Below, piece after piece: positions 27,096 to 35,777 of a stretch of DNA of 64,000 nucleotides. The position numbers were made by a program, and so were the translations under genes. The stretch comes from an uncultured Cellulomonas sp. (GTDB lineage Bacteria > Actinomycetota > Actinomycetes > Actinomycetales > Cellulomonadaceae), in assembly GCF_947494015.1 (NCBI RefSeq), contig NZ_CANLTL010000017.1:1-64000 (forward strand), written 5' to 3'. Within the stretch, counting starts at the first letter, position 1; every line of letters starts with the position of its first letter. The notes under the pieces were generated by a model. That model was given only the letters and a program-made list of their open reading frames with translations, had not been told where the DNA came from and did not search any database.

Positions 27096-28073
27096 ATGAC
27101 CCACGACGACGTGGTGCTGGTCGGAGTCGACGGCTCGGCGACCAGCCTGCACGCCCTGGACTGGGCGGCGGCCGAGGCCCGCGCCCACGGGTACGCCCTG
27201 CGGTTGGTGTGCTCCTACGCGCTGCCGGCATTCACCGCCGCCTCGCTGGACGGCGGCTACGCCGCCCTCGACGACACCGCGATCCAGGCCGGCGCCAAGG
27301 CGGTCCTCGCCGAGGCGCAGGCCCGCGCGCAGGACCGCGGCGTGAGCTCGACGGCGTCGGTGCTGACCGGGGACGCCGCCGCGGTGCTCGTGGAGATGTC
27401 CCGTTCGGCACGCATGGCGGTCGTCGGCACCCGGGGCCGGGGCGGGTTCACCGACCGGCTGCTGGGCACCGTGTCGTCCGCGCTGCCCGCGCACGCGTAC
27501 TGCCCGACGGTCGTCGTGCCGTCCCGTCCGGAGGGTGCCGACCCCGGTGATCCGGCGCCGGTGCAGCCGGTGCGCCGCATCGTGGTCGGCGTCGACGGGT
27601 CGCCCGCGTCCGACGTCGCCCTGCGGCACGCGATCCGGGAGGCGAAGGTCTGGGACGCCGAGCTCACCGCCGTCGCCGGGGTGCCGGTCGGCTCCGGGTC
27701 CGGGCTGCTGGCGTGGCTGCCGGCCGCCGTCGACCACGAGGCGGTGCTGCGGGACATCGCCGAGGGGCTCGACGTCGTCATCGACCGGGCCGTCGCGGAC
27801 GACCCCGGCGTGCGGGTCAAGCGGCACGTGCTCGACGGCACCGGCGCCGAGCTGCTCACCGAGTTCTCGACCGCGACGGACCTCATCGTCGTCGGGTCGC
27901 GCGGTCGGGGCGGGTTCGCCGGGCTGCTGCTCGGCTCGACCAGCCAGGCGGTGCTGCACCACTCGGCGTGCCCGGTCATGGTGGTCACCCGCCGCTGCGA
28001 GGAGGGTGGCCAGCCCGGCACCCGGCCCGCCGCGCGCGGGCGCGTGCGGGACATCGGGGACCTGTACCGCTGA
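27096..28073 (+). CDS. Tandem universal stress protein
   Basis: 325 aa. Two UspA domains: residues 1 to about 148 (VLVGVDGSATSLHAL; ATP loop GTRGRGGFTDRLLG) and about 158-305 (IVVGVDGSPASDVAL; GSRGRGGFAGLLLGSTS). Both keep the G-2x-G-9x-G(S/T) nucleotide motif, so both should bind ATP. The C-terminal 20 residues are charged. ATG follows GGGAGGT. Such proteins accumulate in stress and stationary phase; direct function is unclear. Confidence 0.93.
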   Translation: MTHDDVVLVGVDGSATSLHALDWAAAEARAHGYALRLVCSYALPAFTAASLDGGYAALDDTAIQAGAKAVLAEAQARAQDRGVSSTASVLTGDAAAVLVEMSRSARMAVVGTRGRGGFTDRLLGTVSSALPAHAYCPTVVVPSRPEGADPGDPAPVQPVRRIVVGVDGSPASDVALRHAIREAKVWDAELTAVAGVPVGSGSGLLAWLPAAVDHEAVLRDIAEGLDVVIDRAVADDPGVRVKRHVLDGTGAELLTEFSTATDLIVVGSRGRGGFAGLLLGSTSQAVLHHSACPVMVVTRRCEEGGQPGTRPAARGRVRDIGDLYR

Positions 28074-28113
28074 GCCGGCCGAGCCACCTGAGCCGGCCTG
28101 GGACGATGGCCGG

Positions 28114-28575
28114 ATGACGCTCGACGACCTCGACGAGGCGATCCTGCACGAGCTCGGCAAGGACGCCCGCGCCTCCTACGCCGACATCGGCGCCGTCGTC
28201 TCGCTGTCCGCGCCGGCGGTCAAGCGGCGCGTCGACCGGCTGCGCGCCAGCGGGGTGATCCGCGGGTTCACCGTCCGGCTCGAGCCGTCAGCGCTGGGCT
28301 GGGAGACCGAGGCGTACGTGGAGCTGTTCTGCTCCGGGTCCACCAGCCCGAGCACGATGCGGTCCGCCGTCGAGCGGTACCCCGAGGTCATCTCGGCCAG
28401 CACGGTGACCGGCGAGGTGGACCTCCTGCTGCACCTGCGGGCGCGGGACATGCGGCACCTCGAACGGGTCGTGGAGCGGCTCAACGCCGAGCCGTTCACC
28501 GCCCGCACCCGGTCGACGATCGTGCTGTCCCCCCTGGTCCGCCGCGCCGACGTCGAAGGCCTCCCGCACGACTGA
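28114..28575 (+). CDS. Lrp/AsnC-family transcriptional regulator
   Basis: 153 aa. N-terminal helix-turn-helix (LDDLDEAILHELGKDARASYADIGAVVSLSAPAVKRRVDRL; see DARASYADIG and APAVKRRV), then the RAM ligand domain with VTGEVDLLLHLRARDM. Octamers of this family bind phased DNA sites and sense amino acids. It is convergent with the DDAH-ornithine aminotransferase operon, whose promoter region carries phased repeats; control of that operon is a reasonable inference. Confidence 0.92.
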   Translation: MTLDDLDEAILHELGKDARASYADIGAVVSLSAPAVKRRVDRLRASGVIRGFTVRLEPSALGWETEAYVELFCSGSTSPSTMRSAVERYPEVISASTVTGEVDLLLHLRARDMRHLERVVERLNAEPFTARTRSTIVLSPLVRRADVEGLPHD

Positions 28576-28586
28576 CCCTCCGCCGG

Positions 28587-28637
28587 GTGCGACGTTGTGG
28601 ACCGCTCGCGGCGGCTGAGGGGTCCGGAACGTCGCAC
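28587..28637. repeat. Palindromic repeat, fifth (distant) copy
   Basis: The left arm GTGCGACGTTGTGGACC (28587-28603) and right arm GGTCCGGAACGTCGCAC (28621-28637) match 15/17 around a 17-nt loop. It belongs to the same family as the copies at 183-380 and 550-603, 28 kb away. Here it lies between convergent genes and may also act as their terminator. Confidence 0.85.
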
Positions 28638-28658
28638 TCGGCGAGAGAGCGGGGCGGG

Positions 28659-29903
28659 TCAGGGGGTGCGGAGGACGGCGGTGAGCTGGTCCAGTCCCCA
28701 GTCGAGGTCGTTCTCGGCGATGGTCAGGGGCGGTGCGAGCCGGATCGTCGCGCCGTGGGTGTCCTTGGCCAGCACCCGCCGGGCCAGCAGCCGCTCGCAC
28801 AGGTCTCGCCCGGTGCCCCAGGCGGGGTCGACGTCGATCCCGGCCCACAGCCCGACGCCGCGGTGCCCGGCCAGCAGCCCGTCGGCGACGAGCGCGGCGA
28901 GTCGGGACTGCAGGTGCGCCCCGAGCGTGCGGGCGCGCGCCTGGTGCTCGCCGGTCTCGAGCAGCCCGACGACGGCGAGCCCGACCGCGCACGCCAGCGG
29001 GTTGCCGCCGAACGTCGACCCGTGCGTGCCGGGGGTGAGCACGCCCAGCACGTCGGCCGAGCCGACCACCGCGGACACCGGCACGATGCCGCCGCCGAGC
29101 GCCTTGCCGAGCAGCACGAGGTCGGGGACGACGCCCCACAGGTCGCAGGCCAGCGTGGTGCCGGTCCGGCCGAGGCCGGACTGGATCTCGTCCGCGATCA
29201 GCAGCACCCCGGCGTCGTCGCACGCGGCGCGCACGGCAGGCAGGTAGTCGTCCGGGGGCACGATCACGCCGGACTCGCCCTGGATGGGCTCGAGCAGCAC
29301 CGCGACCGTGTCGTGGTCGATCGCCGCGGCGAGGGCCGCCGCGTCACCGAAGGGCACGACCCGGAAGCCCGGCGTGTACGGCCCGAAGCCGCGGCGGGCG
29401 TCGTCGTCGGTGGAGAAGGAGACGATGGTGGTGGTGCGGCCGTGGAAGTTGCCGTCGGCGACGACGATGGTGGCCCGGCCGGGAGCGACTCCGCGGGTCT
29501 CGTAGCCCCACTTGCGGGCCGCCTTGATCGCCGTCTCGACCGCCTCGGCACCGGTGTTCATCGGCAGCACGGTCTCAGTGCGGGTGAGCGCGGCCAGCCG
29601 GTCGGCGAAGGGGTGCAGCAGGTCGTGCTCGAAGGCCCGGGACGTCAGGGTCAGCCGGTCGAGCTGCGCGTGCGCGGCGGCCACCAGGTCCGGGTGGCGG
29701 TGGCCGAAGTTCAGCGCGGAGTATCCGGCGAGCAGGTCCAGGTACCGGCGGCCGTCGGCGTCGTGCAGCCAGGACCCCTGCCCGTCGGTGACGGTGACCG
29801 GCAACGGGTGGTAGTTGTGCGCGAGGTGCCCCCCGGCTGCCCCCGGGGGCCGCCCCGTGCTTCGCCCCGGGGGCGCCGACGACGTCGGGACCGCGGTGGT
29901 CAC
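28659..29903 (-). CDS. rocD: Ornithine aminotransferase
   Basis: 414 aa. PLP enzyme converting ornithine and 2-oxoglutarate to glutamate semialdehyde. HNYHPLPVTVTDGQG and the segment DLLAGYSALNFGHRHP are typical of ornithine transaminases. NTGAEAVETAIKAARKW, EPIQGESGV and the lysine in LLGKALGGG follow. GTG 29903 overlaps the DDAH stop (GTGA), giving a two-step path: dimethylarginine (or arginine derivative) to citrulline/ornithine-type products, then semialdehyde. The N-terminal 25 residues are disordered. Confidence 0.93.
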   Translation of the reverse strand: MTTAVPTSSAPPGRSTGRPPGAAGGHLAHNYHPLPVTVTDGQGSWLHDADGRRYLDLLAGYSALNFGHRHPDLVAAAHAQLDRLTLTSRAFEHDLLHPFADRLAALTRTETVLPMNTGAEAVETAIKAARKWGYETRGVAPGRATIVVADGNFHGRTTTIVSFSTDDDARRGFGPYTPGFRVVPFGDAAALAAAIDHDTVAVLLEPIQGESGVIVPPDDYLPAVRAACDDAGVLLIADEIQSGLGRTGTTLACDLWGVVPDLVLLGKALGGGIVPVSAVVGSADVLGVLTPGTHGSTFGGNPLACAVGLAVVGLLETGEHQARARTLGAHLQSRLAALVADGLLAGHRGVGLWAGIDVDPAWGTGRDLCERLLARRVLAKDTHGATIRLAPPLTIAENDLDWGLDQLTAVLRTP

Positions 29904-30724
29904 CGGGGGCCGCCGCGGACCTCGAGGGTGCAGCACTTCGCGCCGCCGCCACCCTTGAGCAGCTCGCTGGTGTCGACCGGGATCGGCTCGTAGCCCCGCT
30001 CGCGCAGCGCCGCGGCGAGGTCGACCGCGCCGGGGGCGACGACGACGTGCAGCCCGTCGCTGACCGCGTTCAGGCCGAGCGCGACGGCGTCCCGCTCGGT
30101 GGCGATCACGGCGTCGGGGAACATCCGCTCCAGCACGGCGCGCGACCCGGCGGAGAACGCCGGCGGGTAGTACGCGACCTGCGGGTGGGCGGGGTCGCTG
30201 TCGAGCACGGTCAGCGCCGTGTCGAGGTGGTAGTAGTGCGGGTCGACGAGCTCCAGGGAGACGACCGGGCGCCCGAACAGCCGCTGCGCCTCGGCGTGCG
30301 AGCTGGTCTCGGTGCGGAACCCGCTGCCGGCGAGGATCACGTCGCCGACCGTGAGCAGGTCGCCCTCGCCCTCGTTGGTCTCGCTGGCGGTGTGCGTGAC
30401 GTAGCCCCGGTCGGCGAACCACTTCTCGTACGCCGGACCCTCAGCCTCGCGCTCGGGGTAGCGGAACCTGGCCGAGTACACGACGCCGTCGACGACGGTC
30501 GCGCCGTTGGCGGCGTAGACCATGTCCGGCAGGCCGGGGACGGGGTCGATCGTGTCGACCGTGTGGCCGAGCCGCACGAAGGTGTCGCGCAGCACGCGCC
30601 ACTGCTCGACGGCGAGCGCGCTGTCGGTCGAGCGGGTCACGTCCATCCACGGGTTGATCTCGTAGCTGACCGTGTAGTGCACGGGCTCGCACATCAGGTA
30701 GTGGCGGGGGGTGGCGGTGAGCAC
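29900..30724 (-). CDS. Dimethylarginine dimethylaminohydrolase family protein
   Basis: 274 aa. Amidinotransferase-fold hydrolase acting on methylated arginine or a related guanidino compound. HYLMCEPVHYTVSYEINPWMD at the N terminus (see YEINPWMD) is characteristic of the DDAH/ornithine-pathway clade. FRYPERE, NEGEGDLL, the His in DPHYYHLDT and the Cys pair C264-C265 in GGGAKCC complete the site. The start GTG 30724 has GGAGG 5 bp upstream; a longer start at 30775 lacks this. It overlaps rocD, so arginine-derivative catabolism is likely; the exact substrate is not provable here. Confidence 0.87.
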   Translation of the reverse strand: MLTATPRHYLMCEPVHYTVSYEINPWMDVTRSTDSALAVEQWRVLRDTFVRLGHTVDTIDPVPGLPDMVYAANGATVVDGVVYSARFRYPEREAEGPAYEKWFADRGYVTHTASETNEGEGDLLTVGDVILAGSGFRTETSSHAEAQRLFGRPVVSLELVDPHYYHLDTALTVLDSDPAHPQVAYYPPAFSAGSRAVLERMFPDAVIATERDAVALGLNAVSDGLHVVVAPGAVDLAAALRERGYEPIPVDTSELLKGGGGAKCCTLEVRGGPR

Positions 30725-30816
30725 GGGTCCTCCGGGGGTCGCGGGCGGTGGGTCGCCGCGTCGTCGCAGGCTCACCCACCAGCCTAGGGACGCCGACGAC
30801 GACGGCGCAGGCCGCG

Positions 30817-30879
30817 TCGTTGCGCGATCGGGCGCGGATCGTTGCGCACCGAGGGCATCTTGCGGCGATTCGTTGCGTA
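30817..30879. promoter_or_regulatory. Helically phased TCGTTGCG repeats upstream of the DDAH operon
   Basis: TCGTTGCGCG (30817-30826), TCGTTGCGCA (30839-30848) and TCGTTGCGTA (30870-30879) are spaced 22 and 31 bp, close to two and three helical turns. A weaker TCTTGCGGCG lies at 30858. They sit about 95-155 bp upstream of the DDAH start. Such spacing fits a multimer such as an Lrp/AsnC protein. Confidence 0.55.
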
Positions 30880-30905
30880 CGGCTACGGACCCTGCGCGAC
30901 CGGGG

Positions 30906-31379
30906 TCAGACGCGCCCGCGCGCGGCGTCCCGGCCGACCCGGTACAGCGCGAACCGCAGCATGAGGTGCATGACCGGCGCGAGCAGGGCGGCCGTCAGCG
31001 CCCGCGGCACCGGGCCGGCCAGGTGCACGGTCTCGGTCCAGGTGACGGCGGTACGGCCGTCGTCGACCCCGGCCGCGAAGATGCCGGCCGAGCCCAGCAG
31101 CACCGGCCCGAGCTTGGTGAACTGCGCCTCGCCGGGGTGCCCGGGGCCGGGCGGGTCGAACACGTCCACCCGCATGGTGTCCAGCAGGCCCGGGACGCCG
31201 CGGTCGGTGAACGGCCCGGACACCGCGCGGACCTGGGTCCCGACCCCGATCGGCAGCCCCTCGACGGTGATGCGGGTCAGCGGGATCCAGCGTGCGTGGT
31301 GGCGCGGGTCGACGACGAGCTCCCACGCCTGGGTCAGCGGCAGCGGGATCACGCGGGTCACGGCGACGGTCGACGTCAT
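30906..31379 (-). CDS. SRPBCC (START-like) family protein
   Basis: 157 aa. A helix-grip fold protein likely to bind a hydrophobic ligand; function unknown. It begins VAVTRVIPLPLTQAWELVVDPRHHARWIPLTR (see QAWELVVDPRHHARWIP), the usual SRPBCC opening, and ends in the long C-terminal helix. The start overlaps the stop of the upstream MmcQ/YjbR-like gene (ATGA), so the pair is coexpressed. Confidence 0.85.
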   Translation of the reverse strand: MTSTVAVTRVIPLPLTQAWELVVDPRHHARWIPLTRITVEGLPIGVGTQVRAVSGPFTDRGVPGLLDTMRVDVFDPPGPGHPGEAQFTKLGPVLLGSAGIFAAGVDDGRTAVTWTETVHLAGPVPRALTAALLAPVMHLMLRFALYRVGRDAARGRV

Positions 31380-31792
31380 GGGGAGTCCTTCGGTGTGGTG
31401 GTGAGGGTGGCGTCGGTCTGGGCGGCGTCGAGGGCGCGCCGCATCCGGACGAGAGCGACCTGGCGGTAGGAGGAGTCGAGCAGCTCACGGACCTCCGACC
31501 AGTCGGCGTCGGCGGTCAGGTCCAGGGCGAGCCAGCCGCCGGGGCCGAAGTAGGGCGGGGCGTAGAAGCGCGGGTCGCCGGCGAGCGCGGGCCGCTCGTC
31601 GGGGTCGGGCTTGACCACCAGCGCGTGCGGGTGGTGCTCGGTCACGCCGTACACGGCGAAGATCTTGCGGCCCGCGCGGAAGGTCGGCCGGCCCCACGCC
31701 TCGACCTCGGCGGACTCGGGGAACGCGAGGGCCAGCGGACGCAACCGCGCGAGCAGCGGGTCGGCGTCGTCGTACATCCGCGGGTGCTCCAC
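31376..31792 (-). CDS. MmcQ/YjbR family protein
   Basis: 138 aa. Small DNA-binding-fold (YjbR) protein of unknown role. LALAFPESAEVEAWGRPTFRAGRKIFAVYG (see FPES.EV..WG.PTFR and KIFA) is the family signature; the C-terminal half has YVAPPYFG-like FYAPPYFGPGGWLALDL. GTG 31792 follows AGGAGG; ATG 31777 is an alternative. It is divergent from the aldo-keto reductase and overlaps the SRPBCC gene. Confidence 0.85.
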   Translation of the reverse strand: MEHPRMYDDADPLLARLRPLALAFPESAEVEAWGRPTFRAGRKIFAVYGVTEHHPHALVVKPDPDERPALAGDPRFYAPPYFGPGGWLALDLTADADWSEVRELLDSSYRQVALVRMRRALDAAQTDATLTTTPKDSP

Positions 31793-31873
31793 GGCGGCCT
31801 CCTGACCTCGGGCCGCCCCGGGCCGGGCTCGGGCTCGGGCGGGTGTCCCGCCGCCACGGTAACGTGCCCGCCC

Positions 31874-32863
31874 ATGGAGACACGGGTTCTGGGACGGACA
31901 GGGCGCTCGGTGAGCGTCATCGGGCTGGGCTGCTGGCAGCTCGGCGGGGACTGGGGCGAGGTCGTCGAGGACGACGCGCTCGCGGTCCTCGACGCCGCGG
32001 TCGGGGCGGGGGTCACCTTCCTCGACACCGCCGACGTGTACGGCGACGGGCGCAGCGAGAAGCTCATCGGCCGGTTCCTGGCCGAGCGCTCGGCCGGAGG
32101 CGACCTGACCGTCGCGACCAAGATGGGCCGCCGCGCCGACCCGCACGTCGCCGACGCGTACACCCTCGACGCGTTCCGCGCGTGGACCGACCGGTCCCGG
32201 GAGAACCTCGGCGTCGACACCGTCGACCTGGTGCAGCTGCACTGCCCGCCGACCGAGGTGTTCTCCCGTGACGCCGTCTACGACGGGCTCGACACGCTGG
32301 TGCAGGAGGGGCGGATCGCCGCCTACGGGGTCTCGGTGGAGACGGTCGACGAGGCGCTGACCGCGATCGCCCGCCCGAACGTCGCCAGCGTGCAGATCAT
32401 CGTCAACATCTTCCGCCGCAAGCCGCTGGAGCGGGTGCTGCCGGCCGCGCTCGACGCCGGCGTCGGCATCATCGCCCGGGTGCCGCTGGCCAGCGGGCTG
32501 CTGTCCGGCAAGTACGACCGCAACACCGAGTTCGCCGAGTCCGACCACCGCACCTACAACCGCCACGGCGACGCCTTCGACGTCGGCGAGACGTTCTCCG
32601 GGGTGCCGTTCGAGGTCGGCGTGGACGCGGCGCAGCGGGTCGCCGGCTTCACCCCCGACGGCGCGACGACGGCGCAGCTCGCCCTGCGGTGGCTGGTGGA
32701 CCAGCCCGGGGTGAGCACCGTGATCCCCGGCGCCCGCAACGCCGAGCAGGCGCGCGCCAACGCCGGTGCGGCGGACCTGGCGCCGATCGACGAGGCGACG
32801 TCCGAAGGTCTGCGGCAGGTCTACGACGACGCGATCCGCGAGCACGTGCACGGTCGCTGGTAG
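31874..32863 (+). CDS. Aldo/keto reductase
   Basis: 329 aa. NADPH-dependent oxidoreductase of a TIM-barrel fold, physiological substrate unknown. LGRTGRSVSVIGLGCWQLGG opens the barrel; FLDTADVYGDGRSE holds the catalytic Asp and Tyr, ATKMG the Lys and QLHCPP the His. The C-terminal VIPGARNAEQARAN is a cofactor site. A TAACGT box 10 bp before ATG 31874 and no RBS suggest a leaderless transcript. Confidence 0.92.
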   Translation: METRVLGRTGRSVSVIGLGCWQLGGDWGEVVEDDALAVLDAAVGAGVTFLDTADVYGDGRSEKLIGRFLAERSAGGDLTVATKMGRRADPHVADAYTLDAFRAWTDRSRENLGVDTVDLVQLHCPPTEVFSRDAVYDGLDTLVQEGRIAAYGVSVETVDEALTAIARPNVASVQIIVNIFRRKPLERVLPAALDAGVGIIARVPLASGLLSGKYDRNTEFAESDHRTYNRHGDAFDVGETFSGVPFEVGVDAAQRVAGFTPDGATTAQLALRWLVDQPGVSTVIPGARNAEQARANAGAADLAPIDEATSEGLRQVYDDAIREHVHGRW

Positions 32864-32873
32864 TCACCGACGA

Positions 32874-32910
32874 CGACGGCCGCCGACCCGGTGCGGGTCG
32901 GCGGCCGTCG
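32874..32910. terminator. Bidirectional hairpin terminator
   Basis: A perfect 17-bp stem (32874-32890 with 32894-32910) with loop GTG lies between the convergent aldo-keto reductase and EcsC-like genes. Confidence 0.8.
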
Positions 32911-32926
32911 CTGCGCTCGGGGGCGG

Positions 32927-33757
32927 TCAGCCCGTCGGCGGGCTCGGCCGGTGGCTCACCTCGGCGTCGCGGTCCGCGGCGTCGACCAGGCGGCGGGTGC
33001 CGCCCGCCTCGACGACCTCCACCACGCGGGGGAACTCCAGCGGCGGCGGGCCGAAGGTCGACCGGGCGCCGTCGATCACGGTCTTGCCGAGCGACCGGGC
33101 GCCCTTGACGCCGATCCACGCGCCGATGCCGAACGGCGCCAGCCGGCCGAACGCCACGGCGCCGCGCTTGGCGGCCTGCCGGCGCAGCAGCCGGCGGGCC
33201 AGGGTGCCGTTCACCGCCGTGAGCGTCGTGGTCGGCATCCGGGTCAGCAGGGTGCGGGCGGCCGCGGCGTTGCCGCTCTGGATGGCGTCCTGCAGCTCGG
33301 CGGCGCCGTCCTCGCCCAGCACGGTGGCCAGCAGCAGCGCCCGGCGGCGGGTGGCGTCCTCCACCTCGATGCCGTGCACGCTCGCCACCCCCAGGGAGAA
33401 CGCGGCCGAGGCGGCGAAGAACGCGGCGACGTCGCCGGCGGTGAGGCTCACCGCGACCCCGGTGCCGCCCACGGGGACGGCCGCGGCGGCGCCCACGGCC
33501 CCGCCGCTCGCGGAGACCACGCGCAGGTACTCCTTCTCCAGCAGCCCGATGATCTGGGCCGGCGAGGCGTGCGGGTTGCGGCGGCGCAGGGTCTGGACGT
33601 GGTCGTGGATCGCACCGGACGGGATCGTGACGGCCCGGTCGAGGATCCGGTCGAGGAAGCCGCGGTCGCTCAGGTGCGGGCTGCCGAGGGAGTCGTCATC
33701 CGCCGTCGCGGGCAGCGCGGGCGGCTCGTCCGGTCGGCGACGGCGCAGGATGGGCAT
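32927..33757 (-). CDS. EcsC-like membrane-associated protein
   Basis: 276 aa. Not firmly recognised. A Gly/Ala-rich hydrophobic core (about 85-135) contains PVGGTGVAVSLTAGDVAAFF, then a basic helical part with RRRALLLATVLGEDG, and RLAPFGIGAWIGVKGARSLGK near the C terminus. This order resembles the EcsC family, whose role beside ABC transporters is unclear. ATG 33757 overlaps the OsmC gene stop (ATGA). Membrane association is inferred from hydrophobicity. Confidence 0.6.
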   Translation of the reverse strand: MPILRRRRPDEPPALPATADDDSLGSPHLSDRGFLDRILDRAVTIPSGAIHDHVQTLRRRNPHASPAQIIGLLEKEYLRVVSASGGAVGAAAAVPVGGTGVAVSLTAGDVAAFFAASAAFSLGVASVHGIEVEDATRRRALLLATVLGEDGAAELQDAIQSGNAAAARTLLTRMPTTTLTAVNGTLARRLLRRQAAKRGAVAFGRLAPFGIGAWIGVKGARSLGKTVIDGARSTFGPPPLEFPRVVEVVEAGGTRRLVDAADRDAEVSHRPSPPTG

Positions 33758-34293
33758 CAGACCTCCTCGACGACGTTCAGGTGGACCCGAGCGCCGCGGG
33801 TCAGCGTGTTCGCGATCGTGCAGCTCTGCTCGACCGAGCGCTGGACGACCGTGAGCAAGCGGGTGCGGGCGGCGTCGTCGAGCCCGGACAGGTCCACGAC
33901 GAGCTCCTCGTGCAGGTCGGTGTACCGGTCCTCCTCGGGGTGCGCGACGCTCGAGACCCGCACCGTGACCGCGACGTCGTCGCCCAGGCGGCGCGCCAGG
34001 GCGGCGTCGGACGTCATGCCGGTGCAGCCGGCCAGCGCGATCTTGAGCAGCTCGCCGGGGGTGAACACGGCGCCGGCCTCGACCGGGCCGATGCTGACCT
34101 GTGCCCCGCGCGAGCTGTAGCCGGTGTAGGTGCGGGTCCCGGTGCGCTCGACCCACAGCTCGGCCGGTCCGCCGGCGACGGCACCGGTGGCAGTGCCGGT
34201 GAGGGGGCCGGTGAGGGCGTCCGTCGGCGCGGCGCCGGGGACGTCGGGGGACTCGAGGACGCTCGGCGGCCGCCCGCCGCGTTCGGTGCTCAT
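33757..34293 (-). CDS. OsmC-family peroxiredoxin-like protein
   Basis: 178 aa. Reduces organic peroxides with paired cysteines. After a disordered N terminus (about 1-45), the OsmC fold has GPVEAGAVFTPGELLKIALAGCTGMTSD (first Cys in AGCTGMT) and VEQSCTIANTL (second Cys). This spacing fits OsmC/Ohr. ATG 34293 has AGGA upstream. It overlaps the EcsC-like gene, so both may serve an envelope or oxidative stress response. Confidence 0.87.
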   Translation of the reverse strand: MSTERGGRPPSVLESPDVPGAAPTDALTGPLTGTATGAVAGGPAELWVERTGTRTYTGYSSRGAQVSIGPVEAGAVFTPGELLKIALAGCTGMTSDAALARRLGDDVAVTVRVSSVAHPEEDRYTDLHEELVVDLSGLDDAARTRLLTVVQRSVEQSCTIANTLTRGARVHLNVVEEV

Positions 34294-34425
34294 GGTCGGA
34301 TCCTGCCACGCGGCTCCCACACGGGCCGGTCACCGCGGCGTCGTCCACGGGCGGTGTGGTCCACGACGACGCGCGAGCCGCGGCGGTGTGACGAAGGCCT
34401 TACCACTGCCGGGGTTCTGCCGCCT

Positions 34426-34442
34426 GTTATCCGTCCGTTATC
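34426..34442. promoter_or_regulatory. GTTATC direct repeat, 11-bp period
   Basis: GTTATC at 34426-34431 and 34437-34442 (GATAAC on the other strand) lies 125 bp before the CAP-protein ATG. Paired 6-mers with an 11-bp period are typical of OmpR-family regulators such as MtrA, which control wall hydrolase genes in actinobacteria. Confidence 0.45.
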
Positions 34443-34566
34443 TTCGAGAGGAACGGCAGCAACCCGACATCGTGCTCACGTCGCCCGGCGGGGCGCCGAT
34501 CAGGTCCGCAGACGCCCACCCCACCTGCCCGCTGCGCACCACGCGACTGACACAGAAGGACGACCT

Positions 34567-35640
34567 ATGGCGAACCCCGACGACCGCTCCGCCCAGGGGG
34601 CCACCGCTCCCACCGCTGACCGTCCGCGGTGGAAGGGCCGTCCGGCGGTCCTCGCGATCATCGTGACCGGCGTGCTGACGCTGGGCGTCGGGGCGACGTC
34701 GGTCGCCGTCACCGTCCAGGAGAACGCCCGCCAGGCGCAGGTCGCCGAGGCCGAGCGCGAGGCGAAGGCCGCCGAGCTGGCCCGCAAGCGCGAGGCGGCC
34801 CTGGCCCGCGGCGAGGAGGTCCGGGCCGAGCTGGAGCGGATCCTGGCCGAGCGCGCCGCCGCGGTCGCCGCCGCCGCCGCACCGCTGGACGCGGCCCGTG
34901 CGACGTACGACACCGCGCCGCAGGCCACGCCCGAGACCAGGGCGGCCCTCCAGGTCGCCATCGACCAGACCGCGGCCCTCCTGGCCACCGACCCGCTGCC
35001 CGAGGTGCAGGCCGTCAACGACTCGGTCGCCGCGCTGGCCGCACCGCAGCAGGCCGTCGCCGAGAGCCAGGCCGCCTGGCAAGCCGCCGAGGACGCCCGC
35101 ATCGCCGCGGAGGCCGCCGCGGCCGCCGCCCAGGCCGAGCAGGAGCGCGCCGCCGCGGCCGCCGCGGCGTCGGCGCGTGCCCCGCAGGCTGCGTCCCGGT
35201 CGCAGCGGTCGGGCTCGGGTGCGGCGGCGCCCGCCGCCCCGAAGGCGAAGGCGTCGTCCCCGGCGCCCGGCGCACCCGCCCCCGCTCCTGCCCCGGCGCC
35301 CGCCCCCGCGGCGAGCAGCGCCCCTGAGTTCAGCGCCGGTGCGCTGGGTGAGGCGATCAACGCCTACCGCGCGGCCAACGGCCTGCCGGCGCTGGGCATC
35401 TCGCGGTCCGGCACCCTCTACGCGCACGCCGCCGCGATGGCCGAGGCCGGGTCGATCTGGCACGGCGGCTCGGACAAGATCGTCGGGTACGTCAAGCCCG
35501 CCAGCGCGTCGGCCCTGGTCAGGGCCTGGGCGAACTCCCCGGCGCACAACGCGTGGATGCTGCGCACCGACAAGTCGTCGATGCAGGTCGGCGCCGCGGT
35601 GCTGGGCGACCGGTTGTACGGAGCGGTGAACTTCAGCTGA
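34567..35640 (+). CDS. Membrane-anchored coiled-coil CAP-domain protein
   Basis: 357 aa. Likely faces the cell exterior. A short cytoplasmic N terminus is followed by one membrane helix (about 28-48). A long Ala/Glu/Arg coiled coil (about 50-215) and a Pro/Ala-rich linker (about 235-255) lead to the CAP domain (about 258-357) with EAINAYRAANGLPAL, HAAAMAEAG, SALVRAWANSPAHNAWML. The domain lacks some residues of the classical CAP site. It may act as a wall-associated spacer or scaffold. RBS AAGGACG. This is the second CAP gene in the window. Confidence 0.8.
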   Translation: MANPDDRSAQGATAPTADRPRWKGRPAVLAIIVTGVLTLGVGATSVAVTVQENARQAQVAEAEREAKAAELARKREAALARGEEVRAELERILAERAAAVAAAAAPLDAARATYDTAPQATPETRAALQVAIDQTAALLATDPLPEVQAVNDSVAALAAPQQAVAESQAAWQAAEDARIAAEAAAAAAQAEQERAAAAAAASARAPQAASRSQRSGSGAAAPAAPKAKASSPAPGAPAPAPAPAPAPAASSAPEFSAGALGEAINAYRAANGLPALGISRSGTLYAHAAAMAEAGSIWHGGSDKIVGYVKPASASALVRAWANSPAHNAWMLRTDKSSMQVGAAVLGDRLYGAVNFS

Positions 35641-35659
35641 CGTCCGCCACCACCTGAGG

Positions 35660-35698
35660 CGACGGGCCGGCACTCCTGCTCGGGGTGCCGGCCCGTCG
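35660..35698. terminator. Bidirectional hairpin terminator
   Basis: A 14-bp perfect stem (35660-35673 with 35685-35698) and an 11-nt loop lie between the CAP gene and the convergent esterase gene. Confidence 0.75.
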
Positions 35699-35777
35699 TC
35701 GTCCGCCCGGCGCGTCTGTGTGCAGTCCGCGTCCCGGACGGGCGTGCGGCGGGCGGTGGCGCGCCGCCCGCCCGCCG

